Shown here piece by piece: positions 25,183 to 36,990 of a stretch of DNA of 64,000 nt. Made by a program: the position numbers and the translations under genes. Every line of letters starts with the position of its first letter. Positions within the stretch are counted from its first letter, which is position 1. Where the stretch lies: NCBI GenBank assembly GCA_025345505.1, contig JANVCC010000076.1:9325156-9389155 (forward strand), written 5' to 3'. The DNA is from Todiramphus chloris collaris. Lineage: Eukaryota; Chordata; Aves; Coraciiformes; Alcedinidae. The notes beneath the pieces are model-generated. The model was not told where the DNA came from. It made no database searches and was given only the letters and a program-made list of their open reading frames with translations.

Positions 25183-26439
25183 TTAAAGCAATGGGGAATG
25201 TCCTGTGAAATACCTGTGAAGCCCCTGACAAGAACTATCAGAGAGGACAGCAAGCTGTTGCAATTACTTAATCCACGAGCTTGTGGTCTGTGCTGTGGGT
25301 CTGACAAGTCCAGCCCCAGAGATGTCAGCTGATGTTACAGGCAGCATTTTCTATTTTTCAACATATTTAATGTAAGATATTAAAGATGCTCCGGAGTTTG
25401 AAATTTTTTTGTAGATTAATTAAAACTTAATTTTCACCTTATAAAGAGTATATGGCGTTCCCACTTTAGCTTGATTAGCAAACTTCCTTGACATAAGATC
25501 TCCAGATCTGGTAGTTTGCTGTATGAATTGTGCTTGCTTAGTGAACAAATACTCAATATTTGGCTTTCTTTCTGTTACTCAGTGTGTGCTCAGGCCTTAT
25601 GTACTGCATGCTATTCAGCCCCCTGATGTGAAGACAGGGATTTTTTTCTCCTCCATTCGTATTCGTATCTAAATGCATCTAAGGGGTAATGCATTTAGCA
25701 TCATAATGTGAAACGTTTCCATTTTACTTCCAGTTGACTGACAGAGAGCCTCTTCACAGAGGTTAAGAGTACCAGGTACTTGTAGGTGTCCACTATGGTG
25801 TGCCTGTGATCTAGTTTTTAAGAGCTTTCTGCATTATATAGCCTGTTATGTTCAAAACACAATTCAATTCCAAGTGGAAATGCTCAGCCATTACACAGAG
25901 CAGACCCAGAATCACAAGGCAGGTGCTCAGAAAGGGATGGGAACAACATGTAGTAAGTGTTCATCTGTGAAAGGCTCAGTTTGAGTGACCTACCTCATAG
26001 TGCCCAAGCGTTCTGAATCAGAGACAGGGGAAAAGATGGGTTTTCTAGGACCTAAATTTGAAACTGCTCTTTCTCTTCCTGCAGTCTCGCCTTTTTTATT
26101 GAACTTTTTCTAATCCATGTTTTTTCTTTCCTGTGCTTCTCCATTAAGCATTCCTCCTTTTCAGCTAGGGGCCTTCTTTTAAGAACTCATCACCCTGAGC
26201 AAAATGTGATTTTCACTATGTCTGAGATTGAGTAAATAAAATGAGCTGTTACTAAGATTTGTTCATGTCAGTGGTAGTGTAGGAGACTGAAATTTTTAAG
26301 ATAAAACAGAAGTACGGTACTAATAGTTTTGGCAAAGCTGCAATACAACTAAGTGGAAAGCATTAATCATCATCCTAGGTTTTGAATTCTGAAGTAAGAG
26401 GAAATGCTGTTATGGAGAGAGACACCTAAGATAAAAGTT

Positions 26440-26515
26440 GTCAATTATGCCAATGGCTTGTCAGTTCAACTCATTAGCATCGGGAAAATGCCATAAGGGA
26501 GTTTTATTTTATGCC
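26440..26515. promoter_or_regulatory. Candidate conserved non-coding element
   Basis: Repeat-free patch with CAATTATGCCAATGG and CTCATTAGCATCGGG (homeodomain and CCAAT-like cores). It is judged on texture alone. No conservation data are available. Confidence 0.2.
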
Positions 26516-26686
26516 TCCAGAGAATGGCAAGAGTAAAAAAATTGTAAATATTTTGTGTTACATCCTCAGATAAATGCTTTCTAGCTTTCCTTCCATGTAA
26601 CATTAATATTTGGAAACTATGAGAATGGAAATGACAGCTCAAGGAGGCTGGGAAAATTATGTGATGGGCTAGTACTCATTCTCTTG

Positions 26687-26727
26687 TTCCTCTCTTTTTC
26701 CTCTCCCTTTCTTTCTCCTTCTCCCTC
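26687..26727 (+). repeat. 41-nt pure polypyrimidine tract
   Basis: An uninterrupted T/C run on the plus strand. Such tracts can adopt triplex (H-DNA) structures. No exon with a matching acceptor site is apparent downstream, so I do not call it a splice signal. Confidence 0.75.
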
Positions 26728-28292
26728 ACTTCTGGTGGCTTAAAAAAAATACCCTTCAGAACTTAGACACAAAGGGTGTAAAGACCATGCACCATAGTCA
26801 GAATCTGCTTTCATGAGGGGAGGGGAGACCTATGTGGGCCATGACATATTTTATATAAGTTGCTCTGGAGGACAAGCAGGTGAGTGTGTGTCCTTTTCCG
26901 AGCTTTTATTGTTAAGCTGACATCACATGGTATGGAATATCCCTTTGGTCAGTTTGGGTCAGCTGTCCCAGTTGTGTCCCCTCTCAAGATCCTGTCCATC
27001 CCATCCCACTGCAGGGAAAATGTTGAAAAACAGTCTTGGTTCTGTGCAAGCCCTGCTCAGCAGTGGCCACAACACGGGTGTGTTACCAGCACCTTTCCAG
27101 CTCTCCATGCAAAGCACAGCACAGGGAGGGCTGCTATGGGGAAAATTAACTCTATCTCAGTCAGACACAATACACTCTGCCCAGCACCTGTTGGGGTGAT
27201 TTTTGGTTTTTTTTTTTTTGTTAACACACTTTTACACTTTTTCTCACAATATATCTGAATTTACTATATATGCTACGCTTTGTAGTTTAGACACTGTTTC
27301 TTCTCTTCATTAGCCCTAACAGCAGTTTCCCCATTTCTAGGTCTGCATTTCTTTACCTTCTTGAAGCACTGATGTATTGTTTATAGCTCTGTGATCTCCA
27401 GTGTCGAGCCTGTTGCTGTTACAGCTAAACAAAGTAAAGGAAAGCCACAGGTGGGTCAGAAAGAGCTCAGGCAAGGCAAGCCTAAAAGCCATGGTCTGGA
27501 GACCTTGCAAACTTACAAAGCCTGTGGTCTTCCAAAACCTGTTATTAGTAATGGAAATATCGTAATGCAGGGCTACAAAACAATGCTAGATTGCTGGGGT
27601 TGATATTGCTGGACAACACTGGGAAGGTAATCAGCTCTAACCAAAGGGCTAGCTGGTATGTACATTAGTAATCCTACCTTGGAGGACTGAGATTAACCAG
27701 TAGCACCTCCTTTTTACAGGTAAAACTTCTATTATACAGATTTACATATCTTTAATTTGTTCTCCATCAAGTGTAAAGGATTACATTGCATTTGAGAGGA
27801 AGAATTGCTGTGATGAGTCAGGCCTCTCATCTATCTGCCTTGGCTGATAGCTGGTGCCAGGTGCTCCAGAGAGAAGTGCAAGAAACCCCATGGTGGGCAA
27901 TTACAGAATAACTTGCCCACATGGAATTTTCTTCCTAATTCTCAACAGTTAAAGATTTGCTTGTTTCCTGATGTATGCAGGCTTATAAAACTTTTAAGTT
28001 TTTCTTTTTTTTTTTTTCTTGCTACCTGATATAACAGAATGCCTTATTTTTTCTTTCAGATGGGAAGTCCTACTTAGCTCTCAGCTTTTGGCATCAGTGA
28101 TTTCCAGTAACTTTCCATGTTCCCCAGTCTCCCATAGATATTTTTGAAAACTATATAGAGATATAGGCTCTGTGTTTAAGCATCAAACTGAACAGCCTTT
28201 TTTCCCCAGTGGGAAATCTCTGGTTTCTCAGTACTTCTGAAATGCCATCTAGTTACTTAGGATTGTGAAACTGAGGCAGTCTGATTTTTGAT

Positions 28293-28320
28293 ATTTATTT
28301 ATTTATTTATTTATTTATTT
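28293..28320 (+). repeat. (ATTT)7 microsatellite
   Basis: Seven perfect ATTT units followed by TT. It is likely length-polymorphic. Confidence 0.95.
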
Positions 28321-29472
28321 TTGGTAATGACTTTTAAACAGCCTTGATGAAGATACAGGGATTCCCATATACTCAGCTTGAGTTTTCATTGACTTTCTGT
28401 GTTCCTCTGCTTGGTGTATCAGACCCTGATTGGCCAGACCAGTAGAAACCCTGCTTTTCTCTAGGGCCAATTCTCCAAAGAAGCTGGGAATTTGGGAGCT
28501 CCTTACCACTCTCCAGTAGAGTGTTCATGTGCACATTGTTGTGCTGTGGATTATTTTTATCTCCTTCTCTATGACCTGGAAACATAATGACCTAGCAGCA
28601 GTCAGCCTCTGTCTATGCAGGCTGGTTGCTGAAAAGACTGAACATGCCAAGTCAAAACTTCCAGAGCTTCCCCTTTCTTCACCAGATTTATATCCTGGCT
28701 TATAAATTTTTGGCACAAAAATGATCCTCTTGAGCTGTTCATCTGCTACTGAAATTCATTTCTTTGAAAGACAGTGATTTCATATCAGCAGTATAGAACC
28801 CATATGCTGTGACAGTCCCTGTCATAAGTCACTGGCTTGGATATGCGGTGTTTGCTGCTGGATGTGGAAAACTGAGGCAAGGAGAGCCTGAGATTTGTTG
28901 AAATTCAGTTAAAGCAGCAGGGATGATACTGAGTGTGGCAGTTCTTCATTCAATTCAGACCCGTGTTTTAGATTCTAGACTGATTTTTCTGCTCTCTTTA
29001 GTAAGAAAGAATGTTCCTACTAAGTTTCAAATTATCACTTTGTTTAAGGATTTATTTTAAAAGTTGGGTTTTCAAGTGCTTTTTGAATACTGTACAAACA
29101 TCTTTTTATTCTAGTCCATGTCTTGAGTAGCTGGTTTAAAAGTTTCGTTTTCCTTAAACAGTGCCTGCTTTGTTGATTTATACAATTTGGACAGTGTTGA
29201 AGGGTACTGAGAGGGCAGGGGAGAAAGCAACACATTAGACTAAGCCATCTTCTTGCTGGAGTGTTTACATTGTCTTTAATGTCTTTAGAAAATAATTCTA
29301 TCTAGTCTTGGTTTGAGTGTATCCAGAGACAGAACTTGGTCTGTGAAATGTTGATGCAGCATCACGTAGGTCATTTCACATCTATATTCTTGAAATTTAG
29401 CTTTCATTTCCTATTCTGTTTGGATCCTACTGCTTACAATTGTGTCTTTAAAAATTTCAGTAAATAACTGTG

Positions 29473-29843
29473 TTCAGTCTGGAGAGGAGAAGGCTCCAGG
29501 AAGACATTTTTTGTGGCCTTTCAATACCAAAAGGGAGCTAGAAAAAAGGCAGAGTCTCTTTAACAAGGCTGGTATTGTCAGGATGAGAGGTAACTGTTTC
29601 AAACAGAAAGAGGGTAGATATAGATTAGGTGTAAGGACAAAGTTCTTCACTGTGAGGTTGGTGAGACACTGGAAAAGGTTGTCCAGAGGGGTTTTGGGTG
29701 CCCCGTCTTGGGAAGTGTCTAAGGCAGCTTAGATGAGGCTTTGAGCATCCTGGTCTAGTGGGAGGAGTCCCTGCCCATGCCAGGCAGATTGGAACTAGAT
29801 GATCTTTAAGGTCCCTTCCAACCCAAACCATTCCATGATTCTA
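29473..29843 (+). mobile_element. CR1 LINE, 3' terminal fragment
   Basis: It begins at GTTCAGTCTGGAGAGGAGAA and continues through the CR1 C-terminal blocks EEKAPGR, GIVRMRGNCFK, RYRLGVRTKFFTVRLVRHWK and GAPSWEVSKAA. The 3' UTR follows (GATGATCTTTAAGGTCCC, TTCCAACCC, ATTCCATGATTCTA). The frame is open at 29442-29732, but the start codon lies in flanking DNA. The copy is about 370 bp, 5'-truncated, moderately diverged and non-functional. Confidence 0.93.
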
Positions 29844-30612
29844 CATTTTCACTTAATGGTTGTTTTTTCACATTTTGCTGGGTTAAAAAGAAGCTATTTT
29901 GGATAAAGTAGATAAATTAGTGAACCTAAACTGTCAGTCTAAAGCTGGAACATGGGGAGGGATGAGGAGTTCACTTTTCTTAAGTTTATTAATTTCAGTT
30001 TAAAACTGCATAAACAGTTAGACCTTTTGCCTGCAGAAACCTGTGTTCCTGTCCATTTGTGGCTTGGTACTGACTAGTATTTATTTCCCCAGAACACATC
30101 CCTCAGGCTGCCCTTGATGAGAGTAGAAGGATGTGAAGAGAGAGTAATAGGAAGGAAGGGGAAAAGCACAGAGGGATTCTCAAATGTCTGTTTAGTTTTG
30201 CCTGAATGGGATCTTGCCACTAAGTTTAGTATGTTTTCTACAGTGGAAAAGATCTTTTCTGTCAGGATAGCAGTTTCCACCCCAAAAGACTACATTCTCT
30301 GTTCTTGGAGAGTTTGAAATAGCTTTGACCTAGCTTTGATCAGAACTTTGTTACCACATGGCCTCCAGAGATTTCTTCCATCCTGAATTATTCCCTGACT
30401 TGGGACAGTGTTCAGTAGTTGTTGGTCACTGTCATACCTTGGGAAATAAAAGGTAGGAAGTGAAACTGAAGAAATAAAAAAATCCTTTCTCTTCTCAGCA
30501 AATCCCACATTACTTTTTATTCTAGGACAGAGTATTTCCCAAAAAATCACTAGCAACTGGTAATCTGACTACAATTTTTGCCGTAACAAAATTAGGATGG
30601 AGAGAAACTGAG

Positions 30613-30627
30613 TGCTGCTGCTGCTGC
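30613..30627 (+). repeat. (TGC)5 trinucleotide repeat
   Basis: Five TGC (CTG-type) units in AT-rich DNA. It is short and probably stable. Confidence 0.8.
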
Positions 30628-33600
30628 AGATGTGATGGCCAGCAGGAGAAAAATGGATCATGTGTGACTTCTCTAGAGTATGCAGCCTTTTCCTTGCTGA
30701 ACAGATTTTGCAATCTAAAAGCTAGTTGCAATCTAATTAGTTCTCTGAACATAACGGTGTTACAGAGATAAATGGATTCAGATAGTTCAGCAAACCTTAA
30801 AAGAAAGCAGACCAGAAAAGAGCATTAGACAAAAAGACACCTCTGCTTAAAAAGATGAGCAACTCTGTTTAAAAATCATCTTAAAACAAAGACTTTTGAA
30901 ATCTATCTCTTATGCGAAGGACTCCAAAATTTAAAACTCTGAACTCTGCATTTCAGGTTTGAAAGATTCTGATAACAAGGAAGCAGAAAGGATGTTGTTA
31001 ATCACATTGTTTTCTCTGTGGTTGAAATTAGTGTAGTGTTACATGATATGCTCGAATCCCTTTATTTATCTCTTCATATTGGCAAATTGTGGATGGTTGA
31101 AAAAGATGAGGAAGACATACCGCTTTAATGGTAACCTTAAGTAGACTGTGGGAGTGAAAGTACTTGAAAGGATTATCTATGTGAGACTCAAAGCATTATT
31201 TTGTAGGCTCAGGGCATCCCAAGCATTGAGTGTTATTAATTTGTTAGGAATTACCTCCCACATTGCTGTTGACTTGTGGTATTGTTATCAATAAGATTAC
31301 AGAAAATATTAATTCTACTCGGTGCTTTACTTTAAGTGTCCTGGCATTGGGCTAAGGGATGTTAATCGATTGGAGGGTTGAGTGTACCACTGCCTGGCAG
31401 TACATCTGGAATAATCCAGGTTTTCACATGCGTCTATCAGTCAGTCCATGTTTGCCCCAGTGGGGCAGATTTCCTGTCAGATCACTCAGATGTTAGATCA
31501 TCACCACATAAATCACCTGGGTATATCAGATCAAGCCAGAATCAAATTCATTGTGCCCATTAAAGACAGATATCATCCCATAAAATACTTAATGTGTCAA
31601 AGATGACATAATGCTCACTGAGGAAAGAGCATAGCCCATCCATTTACCGAATGGAATAAATAAAAAGAGGGAAAAGATAATCAAAAAGGCATCCCTGACA
31701 TTGTTAATAGAGCAAAGGTGACTTGAATGTAATACAGTAGGTACAGAAGAGCTCCAGTGCTCTGCCCCAGTGATCCTTCACTCCCATACAAACCTCTTCT
31801 GATGAGTGACAGCATCATCAAGTCACAGCACTCTCATATTACTCCAGCCCTGGCTCTTGAGCTATGTGTTCAACTCCAGCGGCTGAGTGTTTCACAGGCT
31901 CTGCCTGCCTGGCAGGATTCAGTACAAGGCATAAGAGGCACTTACAGCATCACTTGTGTACTTAACGCTTGCCACATCCTTACCTCATTCCTAGAAACAC
32001 TTCATCTCTCTATTCCTAAAATCCTTGCAAATGAACTGTGTCTCATTTGAAAGACTCTAGGAAATGGAGAGTTGTGTCCAGAAGCTGAGTGGCAGACAAT
32101 AACAAAGGGCTTGGGTTGGATTGGTTTTTTGCTTGTATTTGTATGGCTTGAAGTAAATGAACCTTCTTGAAGCAGACTGGATATTGATCTCTGATCTAAA
32201 GTTGGTGCCTTGGCAATAAGACTGTGATCATGTTTGTTCTTTTGGAGCACTCTGGGCCTGAGCTCTCATTTCTTCAGGATGATGTAGTTGGAACTGAAGG
32301 AGTTTAGGAGAAACCTCTGAGGAGTTCGCTCCTCAGCTTCAACAGCTACCTGCTTGTGTTGCTGGCTCATTGCAAGATGCTTCTTGTTTCCCAAACCTGG
32401 TCCAGGGAGGGAAGGTTCTACTATACTGGTTTAGGTTTGGAACTGGAACCCAGGCACAACAACGTGAGGCACTGCAGCATTCAACCCTTAGAAAACTAAG
32501 CCCTTGCGTTTGACTGCAAATCATTTTTACCAGTTCCTAGACCTGATAATACTTCAAATTGACATGTTTATTAAACTGATGTATTATCCCTACTTGATTT
32601 GTTTGCCCATAACTAGCCCTTTTTCTCCACCTTACTGGGAGTCAGTCTTACTGAGTCTTGCATTTGCAGTTCTTTCTTCAACATGTCTTTCTCAGTTACC
32701 ATTTCTTTACTTTTCCAAACATTTCCCCTTTTTCCTTACTTTTCTTTCCCTGGCTTTTTACTGTTGGTATTTCTGCTGCTTAACAACTGATTGGTGTCAG
32801 GTCCTAGGAGACAATGCGTATCTCTAAGTCTTAGTGTCGTGACTGTCCCTTGAGAAAGCTTTCTAGGATTTTGTTCTTACTTTGTATATAAAAGCGACTC
32901 AGATTAACAAGGTCCAGATTTTAATTGGTGCCTTTTACTAACATTTTTTTTTTATAGTCAATGCTAATGAGCAGCTTCAGCTCTTCGGGAAAGCAGTTTT
33001 TCTGATATATAGCCGAGGATCTGGTACATAACTTTACGTAGATTTCTTCTTATGATCTATTTCAAAACATGTAGTAAGAGTCAGTGGAATTGTTTGATAC
33101 TTTACATGTATTAATGCGTACCTTTTTCTCTCAATCATGGTTGCTCATTAGGTGCTCCTGATTTCGCTAGAATTTTTTAGTTTCCAAATATGCGCATCCA
33201 GCAATCTGCACAGTCTGTGCTTCTGACAAATGTCTTCAGGATGCTTGTTCTGGCTGCTAATGATGTACAACAGATCACTGCAGTCACCTGGAGCGTTGTT
33301 TCTTTCTGTTCTAAAGAAGGCAGCCTCAATAGAAAGCTGAAACTTTATAAGCAGGGAAAGAGAGAGGATTAAAATAAGCGACAGATATAACGGATGCTCA
33401 GGTTTTTGAAGAAGTAAACCCCTCGCCCTTCTGCAAACAGACATTCACTAAAGAATCATATGAATAATGAACTTTTGCCATCATGTTTTGGACCATAAGG
33501 GAACTGTGGCTGTGCTCTAACAACATCTAGGTAGAAGCAGCCACAGCCTGGTTGTGTTCCTCGTGTGGATGCAGAGCAGAGGTACCGTGGAATCTAGTAC

Positions 33601-34831
33601 CCGTGACCTGCAGGGCTGGTGCTGGGGCAACAAGTAACTCTGGGGTGGTTGCCAGAGTGGAAGAAACAGCTGCTGCAGAGGCTGTAGATGGAGTGTTGGA
33701 AACTCTGGGTTTCACTTGAGGAAAAACACTTGAGAAAATGTCATACTAGAAAGTATCCAGAAAGGACAGTGGAGAAGAAAATTGTAGAAGGACTTTGGGG
33801 AGGATAACTTGCATTTGTTATAAGTTGGTTATTGTGGTCACTGACTGCAGTAAAGGATAAAAGGATCTTGGCCAGCTTGAGACAGGCTGAAGTAGGTGCC
33901 ATGCCTGATCACACTCTAGTGGAATGGTAATACTGATTAATAAAATGTCTGGGTAGAACTCCTGTGTTCTGAGGGAGAAGAAAATGGTGAATAATTCTTT
34001 CCCATTGAATGGTATTTTTGGTTTAGGACCCAAAGACTCCTTTCAAGGTTCTGATCTCATTTTTGGGAGCCAGTGCTGCAGGATTTGTTGTAGGAGGACA
34101 CAGATGGTAAAGGAAGTTAGGAGGTTCAATATGCTATCCTTCTGCTGTCCCGCTAAGGTCAACATAAGTGGATGTCAAATAGCTCAGATGATTACTTATC
34201 CTGGGGAGCCATTATATGCAGTAGCCAGGATTAGACTTTCAGCTGAGACACTGCTTCTGAGAATCGGAAAATGAGGGATTATTTAGGTGAAAAGATAATG
34301 GCTGAAAAAGCATTGTGAAACCTCGGAGCTGGAGGAAAAAGGCCTGGGCTAGAGAGTCAGAACTGAATAGATTAAAGGAGAATTGTTAAGATAAAAATGG
34401 CATGGTAAAAAATATGTACCTATGTTACTAAAAGCATATGGGACTATTACAATGAAACACACCTCAGAAATCTAATTTATCCTTCCACTCACTGGTTTTC
34501 AGATAAGTATTCTCCTCTATTTAATTTTTGAGAACAGGCGACTGTGTAAATAGCTTTTTAATAACTGTTTAAATTTGAACTTTCTAATTTAAAAGAAAAA
34601 ATATTTTCTTTGTGAGACTTTAAAGCATTTCATCATTGAACTTCAAGTAAGGATTGTAACTTACAGTGAGCATGCCTCCTGGTATGAGACTTGTTATAAA
34701 CTTGGTATACAGGCTGATTTGAACAGCCAACATTTTCAGGTCTCTTTGACACTGTGAATGGAAAATGAGGTTGTGATCAGCATGTTAGGTTACTTAAGAA
34801 GGGAACTTAAAAAAAATATTTCTGTAATACT

Positions 34832-34932
34832 AAAAAAAAAAAAAAAGGTTAAAAATCCACAAAACCAACAAATCAAAGAAAAAGAAAAGAAAAAACAACC
34901 AAAAACCAATACGCCACCAAAACCCCCAAGTA
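34832..34932 (+). repeat. A15 homopolymer followed by A/C-rich tract
   Basis: A15 at 34832-34846, then a lysine- and asparagine-like translation from AAACCAAC/AAAGAAAAG-type DNA. It is of the same A/C asymmetric type as 21661-21775. Confidence 0.75.
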
Positions 34933-36618
34933 AAACAACCTTCTGTACAGAGTCTGAGTAAAATGATCATTTACTGTACCTAGCATTGATAAAAGAGTGA
35001 AGCCAGCAGATCTTAAGCAGTGAATAAAATATTCCCCTTATCAAAATGTATGGCAGCTATCTGTTTCTCCTGCTGTTGAGACTATCCAAAAGGTAAATTC
35101 CCTTAATGTATCAATTCCTCTTTCCCTATGGGTTGCATCACTCCCAGATTCATGTCTATACTCTAGTTTCCAGGTTCTGAGGTGCCCAGGGCAAACCTGA
35201 CTCCAGCTTTCTGGGACTTACAGTTCAGAGTCTCCTCTGACTAATGTTTCTTAAGTGACCTCTATCTTATTTAGTACAAAAGACTTCATGTTGGTACAAT
35301 ATCCAGTCACTTTGTGTTGCACTCAGAAAGAGCATCTTCTGTTCCTTCATTCTCATCTGCTGTGCACCAGTGGCTGAGATCAGAACTATCCCAGACTGAT
35401 TGTTTCTCATTTTGGCTGAATACTTTACAAGGTCACCTGGATCCTGCAGGAGGGGATAAAGAATGGAGAGACAAAATACACTTCTTGATGAAGTCTGAAG
35501 AAGGTGCAGTTTCCTTTTATTTTCCATGCAGGGTGCCTTTGTGTGTCAAAGAATTCATACAGATGGTTGTGAATGTTGGTTCTTGCAGAATCAGTTGTTT
35601 GTTAATATTTCCATATGGCCACTTTGAACAATCACTGTTTACTTCCATTTATGCTCACTACTGAGAATTGGCATCAAATTTGTGACATCTAAGAGTGAAT
35701 TGCATGAGAAGCCAAAATCTAGGAAATAAAAAGTGGTCATTGTTCTCTGGTAGCATTATTTGGTATCAGCATGAAGATTCATGGGGGAAAAAAAAAATAA
35801 ATAAAATTCACTTTAGCCTTGGATATGGTTTGTGGAGGACAATGCAACAGATTCCATAACAAAATAGGATTTTGTGAGCCATGAGGAATCTTTATAAGCT
35901 ATAAAGGAGACAGCAAAGAGGCAATTTCATTGAAGTATGTAGACTTAATGGCATCTGTAACATCAGTGTGAATTATTAGAGCAATTTTGTCCGTGATGGC
36001 AGTGTGGAAGTTAGAGGTGGGATCATGAAAATAGTAATGTTACATGAATTAAAAAATAAAGAGTTGGAATGCTTCTCAGTGTAACAGATAAAATGCTCCT
36101 CTGTGAAAGTACTACTCCAGTACAAAAACATCTGTTTGTTGGAGTCCTTCAAAAAGCATAATTAGACAATTAAAAGCAGAAAAGAGATGGTGCTTTGGGA
36201 GTAGAGAGGCTGCTTTCAGAACAGGAATCTGATTCCTTCCAAAGGCCGTGGGGAGTTTAGCAGTCTAAGATAAATTGTCATATTTTCCTCCTCTGGGAGT
36301 CCTGGAAAGAAGAAGAATATTCGGGTTCTTCACTGACAGGTCAGTATATTAAGTTTGATACCTCTGATGCTGAAGTCAACAAGGGCTTTTAATTTATCTT
36401 TATTTTTAGAAATAAGGTAAAAGACGCAACATGAAGTGACCTGCTCAGGATCCTGTTGAAATCAATGTCAGTGGTGGGAAGAGATACCATGTTAGGTAAT
36501 TGGCAGTTACCTGCTTTAACTTGAAATACTGTCTTGAAACCAAAATTATGGTGATAAATGCTTGGACTGTCAAACAGAAAATAGTCTTCCAGCATTTATT
36601 CTTGGTTTTAACTCCTTT

Positions 36619-36636
36619 AAAAAAAAAAAAAAAAAA
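36619..36636 (+). repeat. A18 homopolymer
   Basis: Eighteen consecutive A. No upstream processed-transcript sequence is recognisable, so I do not call it a retrocopy tail. Confidence 0.9.
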
Positions 36637-36889
36637 GACCTGAAATAGGAGTGTGAAGGAAAGCACTCTGGCAATACCCATAACTAGCGTTGTCAGGATG
36701 CACATGCTGTAGATTGTTCCTTCCTCAGACTTGGGAGAAATGTCACAGTGCAGCTGTGAGCAGCTAGGGCCTTTGTCATCGCCTACAAAAGAGTAACTGT
36801 TGAGAAATACTCGTACTGTCAATACACGAGCCTTGGTTCTAGATCACAGACAATGCCTGCTTTACTTAGAGCTGTGCAGTGCCTTTGTC

Positions 36890-36990
36890 CCGTTCTTACT
36901 GTGCATGAACATTACGCTAGGAAACGCTCGCTAGATGTTACAAATATGCAATAAAAATGCACCATGATGTTATTTTACTTCCTAACTTCT
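36890..36990. promoter_or_regulatory. Candidate conserved non-coding element
   Basis: Repeat-free patch with CATTACGCTAGG, AAACGCTCGCTAG and an octamer-like ATATGCAATAAA. The clustered CpGs stand out locally. The regulatory call rests on motif texture only. Confidence 0.2.

Larger units (their letters stand above)
19975..29472. other. Non-coding unique DNA
   Basis: About 9.5 kb without a recognised gene. There are T/C-skewed blocks at about 20130-20330 and 22030-22760, an A/C-rich tract at about 21660-21775, a T/G tract with poly-A at 25089-25182, and a pure pyrimidine run at 26687-26727. The open frames (for example 21398-21784 and 26884-27258 on +) run through low-complexity or simple-sequence DNA and are not credible proteins. 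Confidence 0.5.

Noticed and set aside
36619..36636. A18 run as the tail of a processed pseudogene
   Set aside because: No upstream transcript-like sequence and no flanking target duplication. Similar A runs elsewhere (25165, 34832, 63623) look equally simple.
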